Below, piece after piece: positions 24,561 through 34,539 of a DNA stretch of 64,000 bases. The position numbers and the translations under genes were made by a program. The first letter of the stretch is position 1. Every line of letters begins with the position of its first letter. This DNA is from Onthophagus taurus (lineage: Eukaryota; Arthropoda; Insecta; Coleoptera; Scarabaeidae), in NCBI RefSeq assembly GCF_036711975.1, contig NC_091976.1, forward strand, positions 20,770,001 to 20,834,000, in the 5' to 3' direction. The notes beneath the pieces are model-generated. The model searched no databases and was not told the DNA's origin. It worked only from the letters and a program-made list of their open reading frames with translations.

Positions 24561-24565
24561 TGAGC

Positions 24566-24573
24566 TATATAAA
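24566..24573 (+). promoter_or_regulatory. TATA box of the Gly-rich gene
   Basis: TATATAAA lies 56 bases before the start codon at 24629. An ACAGTT sequence at about 24598 is at the expected initiator distance. Together they form a simple TATA promoter, like the one of the related His-rich gene. Confidence 0.7.
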
Positions 24574-24628
24574 CCAAAAGTTTGGTTGAGAAAACCAACA
24601 GTTCGTTCGGATACACAAACAAGATAAC

Positions 24629-25582
24629 ATGAAGATATTTCAGGTAAAAAAATATCTTTTTTGAAAAAGATTTGATTTAAAAATAAATCTATTTTAGGCT
24701 ATTTTCGTAGCTTCGTTGGTTCTTGGAGTTCTATCAGAAGAACCATCCAAGAAAGAGAAACGAGGTATTCTCCATGGATCCGGCGGATACAATTCAATCG
24801 GTGGAGGATATAGCTCTATAGGTTCATCTTATGGAGGATACTCCTCAGGTGGGGGAGGATATGCAGTTGGAGGTGGAGCAGGAATTGGTCTCGCAGCTGG
24901 AGGACTTGGGGCTGGTGGACTTGGAGCTGGTGGACTTGGAGCTGGTGGACTTGGCGCTGGTGGATTTGGTGGTGGTTTAGGAGGAGGTGCTGGAATTACC
25001 CAAAACACTCAATCAGTAAGCACCGTAAACCAAGCAATCCCACTTCCGGTCCAAGTGCCAGTTCCAGTCACAGTTAATCGAGCGGTCGCAGTTCCAGTCC
25101 CTGTTCAAGTGCCAGTTTCCGTTCCAAGAGCCGTTCCTGTTGTGGTTCCTCAACCCGTTCCAGTAACAGTAACCAGAACAGTGCCATACGTCGTCGCAAG
25201 ACCAGTTCCAGTGCCAGTACAAAGACCAGTCGCAGTTCCAGTACCACAAGCAGTACCAGTTTCGGTACCTCAACCCGTCCCAGTCGTTGTTCCACAACCT
25301 GTTCCAGTTAGAATTAGTACTCCAGTAGTCGTTGCTCAACCAGTTGCTGTCGCAGCGGGTCCAGCTATTGGAGGCTTTGGAATTGGAGGAGGATTCGGAG
25401 GAATTGGAGGAGGAATTGGTGGAATTGGTTTAGGAGGTGGATATAGTGTTGGAGGAGGTGGTTATGGAGGAGGATATGTTGGTGGATTCGGAGGAGGATA
25501 TGGTGGCCATGGTGGAGGAGGTTATGCTATTTCTTCTGGAATTGGTTTGGGAAAATACGGAGGGATTGCCAAAGCTTGGTAA
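24629..25582 (+). CDS. Secreted Gly-rich PVPV-repeat protein
   Basis: Two exons, 24629-24643 (MKIFQ) and 24698-25582, joined in phase 0, giving 299 aa. The signal peptide is about residues 1-18 (MKIFQAIFVASLVLGVLS). EEPSKKEKRG follows, with a dibasic KR in the same place as in the His-rich gene. Residues about 30-100 are Gly-rich, with GGLGAGGLGAGG repeats. The middle (about 105-215) is made of PVPVQVPV and RAVPVVVPQPV units. The C-terminus is Gly-rich with GGYGG repeats. The exon layout (a tiny first exon that splits the signal peptide) and domain order match the gene at 15883-17790, so they are paralogues whose low-complexity arms differ. Likely a cuticle or extracellular-matrix protein. 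Polyadenylation probably uses AATAAAA near 25697. Confidence 0.9.
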
Positions 25583-25915
25583 AAAATGTCTGAGATATTA
25601 ATGATTAATGATCTTTTTAATGATGGGAGATGTAGATATAGTGATTTAGATCGTAACATCTTTTTATTGTAAATAATTTTGTATTTTTATTGTATAAAAT
25701 AAAATATTTAATGTTATTTTTTGACTTTTACTTAACAGGAAATCATAACCTTTTCAAATGTCATTGAACGTTATCTTTTGACTTCCCTTAATTTTAATTT
25801 TGTTACTTCTAGTTAATTTTAGAAGTTTTATCATTTTCAGTAATGATCCAAAAGATCGTGGTAAGAAATTTTAAACTTAGCTAAACCCAAAACTAAAATG
25901 TATCCAGCTTTTTAG

Positions 25916-26297
25916 TTTCTTCCTGATTCTTTTGTCAAATAACTCAAACGAGTACCCAAAACTCCCCCAAAAACGGATTTTTGAAGATGTCAGAAATAAT
26001 TTTGATGTTCCAATGGAGGAAGATCAAGTTTACGAAGAAAATTTTAAACATCTTGGTCAACAGAGGAAAATGCCAGTAAATGTTCCTATTACATTTTCAA
26101 GATTTATACCGATATCAATCCCACCACCTCCTCCTATTAAAGTTCAAAAAACCTTACCAATAATAATAACTCGCCCAGCACCAATAAATATCCACGCAGG
26201 GTTAGAGCCAAAAATTTCTTTTCCTGGTTATAGTGGTTATGGTTATCCTTGCGGATCAAGAATTGAATTTCCAAGATCAAAAAGGACAACAAATTAA
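25916..26297 (+). CDS. Small diverged PVPV-like protein, first exon unsure
   Basis: The open region starts after a good acceptor (CTTTTTAG, 25908-25915) with hydrophobic FFLILL, then about 120 residues: QKRIFEDV (KR in the place of the dibasic site), then NVPITFSRFIPISIPPPPP and KTLPIIITRPAPINI, which keep the spacing of the PVPV units in the gene just upstream but with Ile replacing Val. It ends in a short GYSGYGYPCG part. An obvious upstream exon (ATGATCCAAAAGATCGTG followed by GTAAG, about 25844) is out of phase with this acceptor. The true first exon is therefore elsewhere, or the gene is decaying. It is a tandem neighbour of the Gly-rich gene on the same strand. Confidence 0.5.
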
Positions 26298-26347
26298 TTT
26301 TAAATTTAATTTTCATTTTTAAATCTTACAACCTGATATCACAAAAT

Positions 26348-27294
26348 TTAATGCAGATAAACAATAGGAAAAGTAACCCCATCACCAACACTCGTCATAA
26401 CTGGTATACACCATAAACACCAATTATAACCAAACACTTCTAAAAAATTATCGCAAGCTCCCAAATTAAACGTAATATCTTCAGAGTATTCATTTGGTTG
26501 CATAACTTCCAAAGTGGTGTCATTGTTGAGCAATAACGTCATGTGGAAAATGAAGAGGCAAAAATCAGCGATCCCAGCACAAAAAAGAAGAAATGTTCTG
26601 CAAAAGAGTGGTGATTAAAAATAATTTTTTGGATTATTTTGCTTACAATGTCACGTATTGGACTTCATTATACTTGATTTCTTGTAAAGAATGGAAAAAT
26701 TCTAAAACGTATTCAGCTGTTGTGAAGGAGTAAAAGAAACAATAAATATAAAGACTTATTAAGAGCAATATAAAGATTTTGTAATTTCCAAAACCCACGC
26801 AATTATTAACCCAAGGGCAATGATGGTCCATTTTTAAAATACATCTTCCACAAGATGAACAATGATGGGTTCTATCTGGTTTTATTAAATTACATTTCAA
26901 ACAATACCTTAAAAAAATACTTATTTTTAATTAATTTAATTAATTAAAATTTCTTTTACCTAATTAATCCACCCTTTCTTGTATACGTTCTTATCCTTTT
27001 TCTTACACATAACGTTTGAAGGAAATTTCTTAATTCTAATCTATTTTTAGATAATTTATCGATTTGATCCGATTCGTTATATGTTAATCCATATTCGTCG
27101 GGAACATCTTCAGTTTGAACTCCGATGCACGCAAAGTAAAAGACGGTTAAATTAATCGCAAAAATGTGGTAAAAAACTAAATAAATCGTCCGTTTGGTTG
27201 TTGTTGGAACTTTAAAAATGCAAATTTCCACCACGTAAACGTAATAGGAATAGAAAAAAATTATCACCATTAATATTGGTACTGCAATTCCCAT
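26348..27294 (-). CDS. DHHC palmitoyltransferase (ZDHHC2/15/20-like)
   Basis: Integral membrane protein S-acyltransferase that attaches palmitate to cysteines, usually at Golgi or plasma membrane. Exons: 26960-27294, 26647-26907 and 26348-26597, with continuous phase, 281 aa. Four membrane segments are visible (about 1-22, 37-59, 155-178 and 198-218). The cysteine-rich domain (about 113-150) contains [18 protein letters not shown] and the catalytic [12 protein letters not shown]. The C-terminal part has [13 protein letters not shown] and SVGDGVTFP, shared with the ZDHHC2/15/20 subgroup, which has PVFTSLGDG-like ends. The length is short for that subgroup because the cytosolic tail is minimal. 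All active-site residues are kept, so it should be active. The orthologue within the subgroup is not certain. Confidence 0.92.
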
Positions 27295-27459
27295 TAATTG
27301 GGTGTCAATGTTTGACGTTTTTTGTCATATAACATTTTTATCAATCATTTCATAATCATTAATTAAAATTTCAATCAAAAAAAATCTTAATGTTGTTATC
27401 TTAAAATAATTTGTATCAGAATTGTTGGAAAACAATTATTATTTGAATCTGTGACTATC

Positions 27460-28815
27460 TAAAGATGGTATCCGTTTCCGTTCTGATTTTGCGAAAAGCC
27501 GGATACCGGATATCCGGCCGAAGGGGATGCCGATTATCCGGCATATCTATCCGACCATTATGATTATAATTTCTGGTGTATTTCTGAAGTGATACCCTAT
27601 ATTGCTACATTATTGCGATATTAGAATAAAAATGAAATTAATAAGAAAGCTGATAAGATATGTCAACTTATTTGGATCCAAGATACAAAATCAACTTTTT
27701 TGATACCTGATTCAACTAACGAAGCAACTCTAAAAACAGGATACTATTATTAATAATTGATGATATTTCCATAAGAATTCTTCTAGAAATTAATTTTATA
27801 GCGAATTTTGAAAGTTATCAATGAAAATTTCATCAAAACTTCAAATATTGTTTTCTCAAAAACTAAAGGCTATTTTTCAAAATGGGTTAGTTCATTGGAA
27901 AGAGGACACTTTTATTAACATTTTGGGAAATTTTCATACTCATATTCCAAGAACTGGATTTTATACGAATTTTTGAAACTTAATCGACGAAAATTGCAAA
28001 ATTCGAAAAAATTATCGATCATTTCAATAATGTATTTCTTAAAAACTAAAACCGAATTTTCAAAACAGCTTATTGCATTAAAAAGAGGATATTTTAATTA
28101 ATAATTGGTGACATTACCACAAGAATCCTTCAAGAAATAAATTTTATAGCGAATTTTGAACGTTATCGATGAAAATTGTAACACCGAAAATTTTATCAAA
28201 ACTTCAAATATTGTTTTCTCAAAAACTAAAGGCTATTTTTCAAAATGGGTTAGTTCATTGGAAAGAAGACACTTTTATTAACACTTTGGGAAATTTTCAT
28301 ACTCATATTCCAAGAACTGGATTTTATACGAATTTTTAAAACTTAATCGGCGAGAATTGCAAAATTCGAAAAAATTGTCGATCATTTCAAAAATTTATTT
28401 CTCAAGAACTAAAAGTGATTTTTTAAAACGGCTTATTGCATTAAAAAGATGATATTTTAATTAATAATCGAAAGTGATAACAGCGACAGTTCTGTTATTA
28501 ATGAATGTGATGATGAATTACAAGCAAAGAGAAGAAAACTAGAGGAAACTGCAACAAGAGATATTATATATCGTATTGGGATTGTTACAGTGAGGTTCCT
28601 AATGGTAAATAAAGTTGTATTCAATGAAAAAAGTCCTATTGGGATTGAACTTGATTATTATCTGCACTGTCCAACACCTAAAAGAGATACTAATTCCTGT
28701 GAATGGTGGAGTACTAAGTAATAGGTTTTTAATATACCAAAATATTTGGTAACTATCCGGTATCCGGGCGGATTTTAAAAAATTGCGGGATATCCATTCC
28801 ACCACTAGTATCCGT
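27460..28815 (+). mobile_element. hAT-like DNA transposon relic
   Basis: Both ends carry TATCCG-rich sequence (27475-27550 and 28745-28815). Near the right end, 28465-28720 contains hAT transposase C-terminal traces: SDNSDSSVINECDDELQAK, then IELDYYLHCPTPKRDTNSC followed by EWW, the usual dimerisation-domain motif. The transposase core is absent, and its place is taken by tandem satellite-like DNA (27740-28467). Terminal repeats align only weakly and I found no clear 8-bp duplication. Confidence 0.65.
27740..28467. repeat. Two tandem 364-bp units, each an internal dimer
   Basis: Matching points repeat with a 364-base period (TCAAATATTG at 27841 and 28205; AATTTTATAGCGAATTTTGA at about 27791 and 28141). 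Within each unit two halves of about 182 bases are related (CTCAAAAACTAAAGGC versus CTTAAAAACTAAAACCG, each followed by a TTCAAAA..TTATT..AAAGAGGA pattern). It is therefore a higher-order repeat like a young satellite, located inside the hAT relic. Confidence 0.75.
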
Positions 28816-29900
28816 TATTTAAGAATTAAGAGTTAAGAAATTGTTCATGAAGTGTCTTACTCCAGATCTACTGCAATGTACAAAAATGTTTTGCTTCTAA
28901 ATCTTATCTTTTACTCGAGGTCTCTTGCAAATTGTTAACGATGAAACGAATTCGGGAAAACGACGTTACTTCAAATTATAGCTGTATATAGCATACCACA
29001 TGCTATAGCTGGGGTCTGTATGTTGCAAACCACAAATAAAAAACTACATGCCATTGTTTTAGGAGGTGTGCTGTTAAATACAGCCGCAATACAGGCAGCA
29101 TACTGTAAATCATAGCTACCAACCAACTGCTATCCTGAAAAATAATCGAGAGTTACAAATTACAAACTGCAAGCGATTAGTATACACTGGATACTGCAAA
29201 GTATAGCAAAAAACTGAAAACTGCAGCTCCAGATTGTATACTACAAATCATAACTGCAGAGGATAGACCACAGCTCAGTTCTAAAAACTGCAGAATGAAT
29301 ACTAATCACAAACAGAATTACGAAAAGGTCACAATTGATTGACCAAATACCCTCCATTAGGCATCAACTACCAACTCCTAATTGTCCCCCAAAATATATT
29401 TCATTTTTACCAACTTGCAGCTATTCTCAATACCTTAAATCATTAAGCTCCCAGTTGCATCGAATACTTTTCGCCTTTAAATAATAACTAGCTGCCAATA
29501 CTTGTTAATTAACCTCGAATGCCTCTAAGAAGTAAAAATTATTTCCCAACAATCAGGAATAAAATACAAATGTGGAACCCGACCTGTAGTAGTTATGCGA
29601 AGAAATCCATGCTTTAATCCTGAATCGTGAGACCAAGAAACTAGCAGAAAGAAAATGTATAAAATATCTACATTACTTGAATGATTATTAGGCATAAATT
29701 AACAACAAACGAAACTGTTGCAGAAAGTGGTTACAGTTTTTGTCAAGGCAAAAATAACGCAATTTAACTTATAAAATTACCATAGATTTTATGCTGCAAG
29801 AAAATATCTGGATTTACACTGCCAAAACTTTGAATTGTAAGGAATAGCTTGGAATTACACTGCAAAACTCTAAACTGCAAGAAAATGTTTAGAAACATAA
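28816..29900. other. Degenerate ACTGCAAA-rich sequence
   Basis: From about 28980 to 29900 short motifs such as ACTGCAAA, TACTGCAAAG and CATAGCTA recur irregularly, as in an old minisatellite or a decayed repeat array. No regular period could be fixed by eye. No gene. Confidence 0.4.
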
Positions 29901-29919
29901 TAAAAATTTATTGTTTCAC

Positions 29920-30470
29920 AGAAGGTTGCAATTTAAATTTTTAAAGCCTCTCCCTGTCTCTCTACGTCTTCTTGCTGTCCCCATTTACCTCTGTCCATCC
30001 GTCCTTTATCCTAACACTTGTTGCCAATCCATCTCCTCCTCCCTCAATATATTACACTTCACCAGCAGATGGTGTAAAGACTCTCCTCGTCCTCCATCCA
30101 ATATGTATTCGCTCTTTCTTCATTGCCACATCTAAACCTAGCTACCATCCTCTTCTCCTCCGTCATCAGGTACTTCGGTAGCCCCTCCGCTACAATTTCG
30201 CCATATTTTGGCTCGTACCTACATTCCCTTATCTCCGTCCCTCTCTCTTGCATTCCCAAATCCCTGTCTCTGCGTTCCAGCTGTCTCAATCCCTTCCTTT
30301 CTTTTCCTGTTCACTTCTTCCGTTGAATATCTCACCCTTTCTCGCTGCCCATAATGACCCTTTCCTGCCTCAATCTGTTTGTAGCACTCCCCCAAGATTT
30401 ACTACACAATGCACACTTCCTTTCACCTCAAAACCTTATCTACCTTCATTTCCTCCCTGACTATGTAAAA
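29920..30470 (-). mobile_element. LINE 3' fragment (arginine/glutamate-rich C-terminus)
   Basis: The minus-strand frame 30059-30289 (RDLGMQERGTEIRECRYEPK, then VARFRCGNEERANTYW) resembles the C-terminal knuckle region of the LINE copies seen at 54995-55740 and 58950-59540. It is purine-rich on its coding strand, unlike the AT-rich surroundings, and is broken. Confidence 0.6.
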
Positions 30471-30479
30471 GAAAATATT

Positions 30480-31085
30480 TAGAATTGCATTGCCCAAACT
30501 TCTGATTTTCTGATTGATTTTTTTGTGTTTGTCTTTCGATCTTTGTTTCATTAATTTGGGAAGGATTCTCTGTATGATTTCTTCCCTACTTTAGTTTAGT
30601 GCGGAATGTTTTCAGTGGTCCGAGTTTGTTTCGGCCAATTGAAACCATTGTTTAAATTAAGAGCACTCGAATCGAAGTGTTTAAACTTTCAAACGGAATA
30701 AAAGACTAAGAGTTAGTAATGAGCGAGGAAGAGTCCCAGAGTGCAGTAGAGAGTTCCAAGAGTGGAGTTGAGTGAATTTTTTGAGTTGGAGTTCCAAGAG
30801 TTTTTCCATTGGAGTCCAGAGAAGTAGTTCTGCGAAATAAGTAGTTTCCAAGGAGTAAGATTGTAACGCTCCCAAAACGAAACAAGGTATTCTAGTCCAG
30901 TGTAGAGTAGTCCAGAAACCAGAGTAGAAAAAGAAGAATAGAATTGAAATTTTCAGTTAAGCGAATTTATTGTTGAGAGAAACCCAATGCAAAATGAGAT
31001 TAGAAACACTTTGTAAATAATTTTAATTAACAATTGTACTAATAGCTTACGTTCTATTTGCTGGTACAACTTTTGGCGTTGTTGA
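30480..31085. other. Intergenic stretch
   Basis: No gene seen. The part from 30690 to 30900 repeats GAGTTCCAAGAG/GAGTCCAGAG-like words, which could be a decayed minisatellite or the 5' end of the pogo relic that follows. Confidence 0.3.
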
Positions 31086-31780
31086 GAGTAACATTTGGCA
31101 CGCAAACACAAGGCAGCTATTCCAGACTGGGTTATCGTTGAGGCGCAGAACTACAATGATTTTCAAGATAATTTCAATTTGTATCAACCTGCGAGTATAG
31201 TATATCTAGATATGCTTCCCAATCACGCAATAAAAAGAAGTGATGAGGGGAATTACTTTAGAAACGACGGGTTGGGAAATTTGCGCGTTGCAGTGATGCT
31301 AGCAGCAACTGGTGATGGGGAAAAATTGCCGCCATTATTAATATTGAGAAGAAAAACCATTCCGAAATTCGAAAGAAGTCTTTGTTAGGGCGCAGCACAG
31401 AGTATGGATGATGTTAGAATGGTTAATACAAGTATGGAGTCGTAAACGCCGTCAATAATTGCCCTTGGTTCAGTAAGCGGACTTCTTGTCGTGATACCTG
31501 GTGGAATGGCATCCATACAACAACCTGTGGATGTGTGTATTAACAAACCCTTTAAAAGTAAAATGAGAAAGCAATATTTAAAAAGGATTGCAGATTTTGT
31601 TCGAGAATTAACAAAAACGGGAATTAAACGGGTTAAGCAGAGCTTCTGAACTTACCCAACTGTTCGCCATCAGTTCTTGAGGGCTGTATGAACAGATGGT
31701 GTAATTATGCACAAACTGCTCGCAATATGTTTTTTGGTGGCTATGCGCTTTAAGAGTTCTGCATACACTTTAGAAAATTT
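31085..31780 (+). mobile_element. pogo/Tigger-type DNA transposon relic
   Basis: Traces of a DDE_1 transposase. The open piece 31095-31388 has PASIVYLDMLPNHAI, then GNLRVAVMLAATGDGEKLPP with LLILRRKTIPK, a pogo-family core. After a frame break, 31450-31640 gives VIPGGMASIQQPVDVCINKP and an RKQYLKRIADFV segment, matching the end of the DDE domain. The N-terminal DNA-binding domain is missing and no terminal repeats were found. Confidence 0.75.
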
Positions 31781-32038
31781 TAGACAGCAAACCAAATCGA
31801 TAAGCTCTATGTGTTTTAAAACCCTATATTATTTTGTATTGAATTAAATAATTCTTAACATAATTACATCAAAATTTGTTGAATTATATCTAAGTTAAAC
31901 TTATTATTATTAATATAGACAATACATATTGTTGAAATAAAACAAATCATATAATAATTATATTTGTTAATGAATTAGTTTGTTACAAAAGAAAACAACA
32001 ACAATATTAATAAAATAACTAAAACTTGTTCACAATCA

Positions 32039-34154
32039 TCAATGATTATTTTTCATATAATGCTCATAAAACTGAAGGAAAAGATTTCTACTTGGAACAT
32101 GGGCTTTTAATTTACTGCATAACATAAAAATTCCAGACAATTTCCTATGTAGCGAATAAATTTCTTCTGGAGGCGGACATAAACGTTGACTAACAATTGT
32201 TGGAACTAAACTTTGTAATCTTTCCGTTGTATTGTGTTGGGCAAAATCATAATTACCTTCACATCTAAATATTTCGCCCAAAATCATAACAGCATCAACG
32301 TGCGCATTTTCCATTGACTAAAATTAAAATTAATTTTTTTAAAACTTACAATTTTTCAATAACTTACTTTGGTTTCATATCCAGTTAAAAATCCAATATC
32401 TCTAGAACCTTGTAAAACTGATTGTCGATCATCATCAGCGGCGGCTTTAATAATCTTAATGTATCGATCAATAAATTCTTTAGAGTATTCTCGACTTGCT
32501 CCAAAATCAAGCAACAAAAGTTTCTTATTTTTAGCGTCATAAAGAAAATTAGCCCAATTTGGGTCAGTTTGCATATATCTAAATTCGAATAACTCCCTCA
32601 AAATTAACTCCAAGATTTTTGTTGCAATAAAATCTCGGTCTTCTTGACTCATATCTTTGCATTGATCGACGGGGACGCCTTCTAACATTTCCGTTGTAAA
32701 AACTTGTTTAGTTGAAACATCTTCGATTACATCTGGTACGAAATAATCGGGATATGGTTTTAATAAATCTTTAAATTTCTCTGTGCATTTTGCTTCTCTT
32801 TCGTAATCAACTTCCCAAGCTAATTCTCTTTTAGCAACCATCACTAAATTATCAACAAACATTCCTTCAGGAAAAATATTCCAAAGTTTTAAAACGCCAA
32901 ATAAGTTATCGATATCGCTTTCAATTCCTTTAGCTACACCCGGATATTGAATTTTTATTGCAACTTCACGTCCATCAGGCATTTTACCCCAATGAACTTG
33001 CCCGATTGAAGCTGCAGCAAATGGTTTGTCATTAAACTCGGCAAATTTACTCCTCCATTCATCACCTAACTCTAAAGTTAATACTTTCTCCAATTGCCAT
33101 TGTGGCATAAAATCTGCTGATTTTCGAACCCTTTCTAAAGCTTTAGCTAATTGAGGATTAATCACAGAATCGTCTTGAATACTTAAGATTTGACCAATTT
33201 TTAAAGCAGCACCACGTACTTTGCATAAAGTATCAACAATTCTTTCCATATTAGCTTCGGTTAAAAATAAATTTGATTGATTTTGATTGCCCATGCCTAA
33301 AGATCTTCGTGTATATTCCGCTATAGTTCCTAAACCTAATCCAGCCGCTAAAGAACCAAAAGATACCATTCTACCAATACGAGATGAAGGAACACTTCGT
33401 TGTTTTGATGAGGGACTTAACTGTGAATTATAAAAAAAATTAAGAATGTTATGACAATTTTATTTGGGAGTTTTTATTACAGTTTGGAATGATTTGGGAT
33501 TAGGACTTGCTGTTATTTTTTCTTCTACTTTATCTTCAATTGTTGAATCTTTCTTGGCTTCTTGCGTTGTTTCGTCTTTTTTATCTTTCATTAATTTTTC
33601 CATTTTTTTCCTATGTTCCATATCTAATTTCTTTAACAACGCTTTATCTCGAGGTGTCAATTTGATTTTAAATCTTTTTTCTTTAACTTCACTTTTATCC
33701 TTTTCTTTCGTTAAATTATTTTCAACCTTTTTCTCGTATTTTTCTTCTCCTAAAACTACCCGTAAGTTTTTTGTAATTTTTAACTCCCCACAAACATTTC
33801 GTTTCATCGTTATTATTAAACGTGTTACTTGTAATACTTGTTAATGCATTTTTTAGTGTTAAACTGACCTTCATTAACAGTTGCAGCAGATGTAGGCGTA
33901 TAATTGATGTATTCTCGAATACCATAAGCTACAGTACTAAATCTTTCAATAGTTTCATTAAAATTCTTAACAATATCTTCCGATGATTTTGGTGAAGCCT
34001 TATTAACATTTTTAGATACATCTTGAATGAGGTTTTTTATGCTGGAGTGTTTCCAAATGTATTTTAACTCTTCCTCTTGCAATTTTACGCCGGCTTCGAT
34101 AACGCTTTGAACACCACGTAACACTCCAAAAAGATCTTTTGATCGTCGCGACAT
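32039..34154 (-). CDS. COQ8: COQ8/ADCK atypical kinase of coenzyme Q synthesis
   Basis: Mitochondrial UbiB-family ATPase/kinase that supports the coenzyme Q biosynthesis complex. Exons: 33869-34154, 33481 to about 33827, 32368-33420 and 32039-32317; about 654 aa, close to human COQ8A. The UbiB hallmark KxGQ is present (AALKIGQILSIQDD), as are the Ala-rich loop (AAASIGQVHWG), the VAIKIQYPG lysine, the EVDYEREA helix, the NWANFLYD catalytic loop and DFGAS. Exon 2 encodes a lysine/glutamate-rich linker before the kinase-like fold. The first intron is the weak point: the phase-consistent acceptor gives an intron of only 41 or 32 bases without a pyrimidine tract. The other joins are clean (33420|33481 phase 0; 32317|32368 phase 0). 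Confidence 0.92.
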
Positions 34155-34539
34155 CGCTGTTGTTATTAATTATTATTATTAATGGGTTTTATTAACATTA
34201 TTTTATGTAAAAAGTGAAATTTCAAGACTTTTGCGTCACACCGTACATATTAACCCGTTTATGCCAATAATTGAATTTGATTTTGCAGGCAGCAACACGT
34301 TTTAGTAAATATGTTGACGAATTATTGTGCTTTTAACGTGTAAAAAAGTTGGAAATTTCTTTCGTAAAAAATGGCTAGTAAAAGGTAAGTGTCATTTTCT
34401 ATTTTTAAACTAATATTATCCATTATTTTGAGTTATGTTTATTGCCCTAACAATTCTCAACACATTTCCATATATCATTTATAATAATAAATACGATAAG
34501 TACAAAAAAAAAACTTTTTCCCAAAAGTTCCAATATTGG

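Noticed and set aside
25013-25339. Minus-strand ORFs opposite the Gly-rich PVPV gene
   Set aside because: Antisense shadows of a repeat region with no domain.
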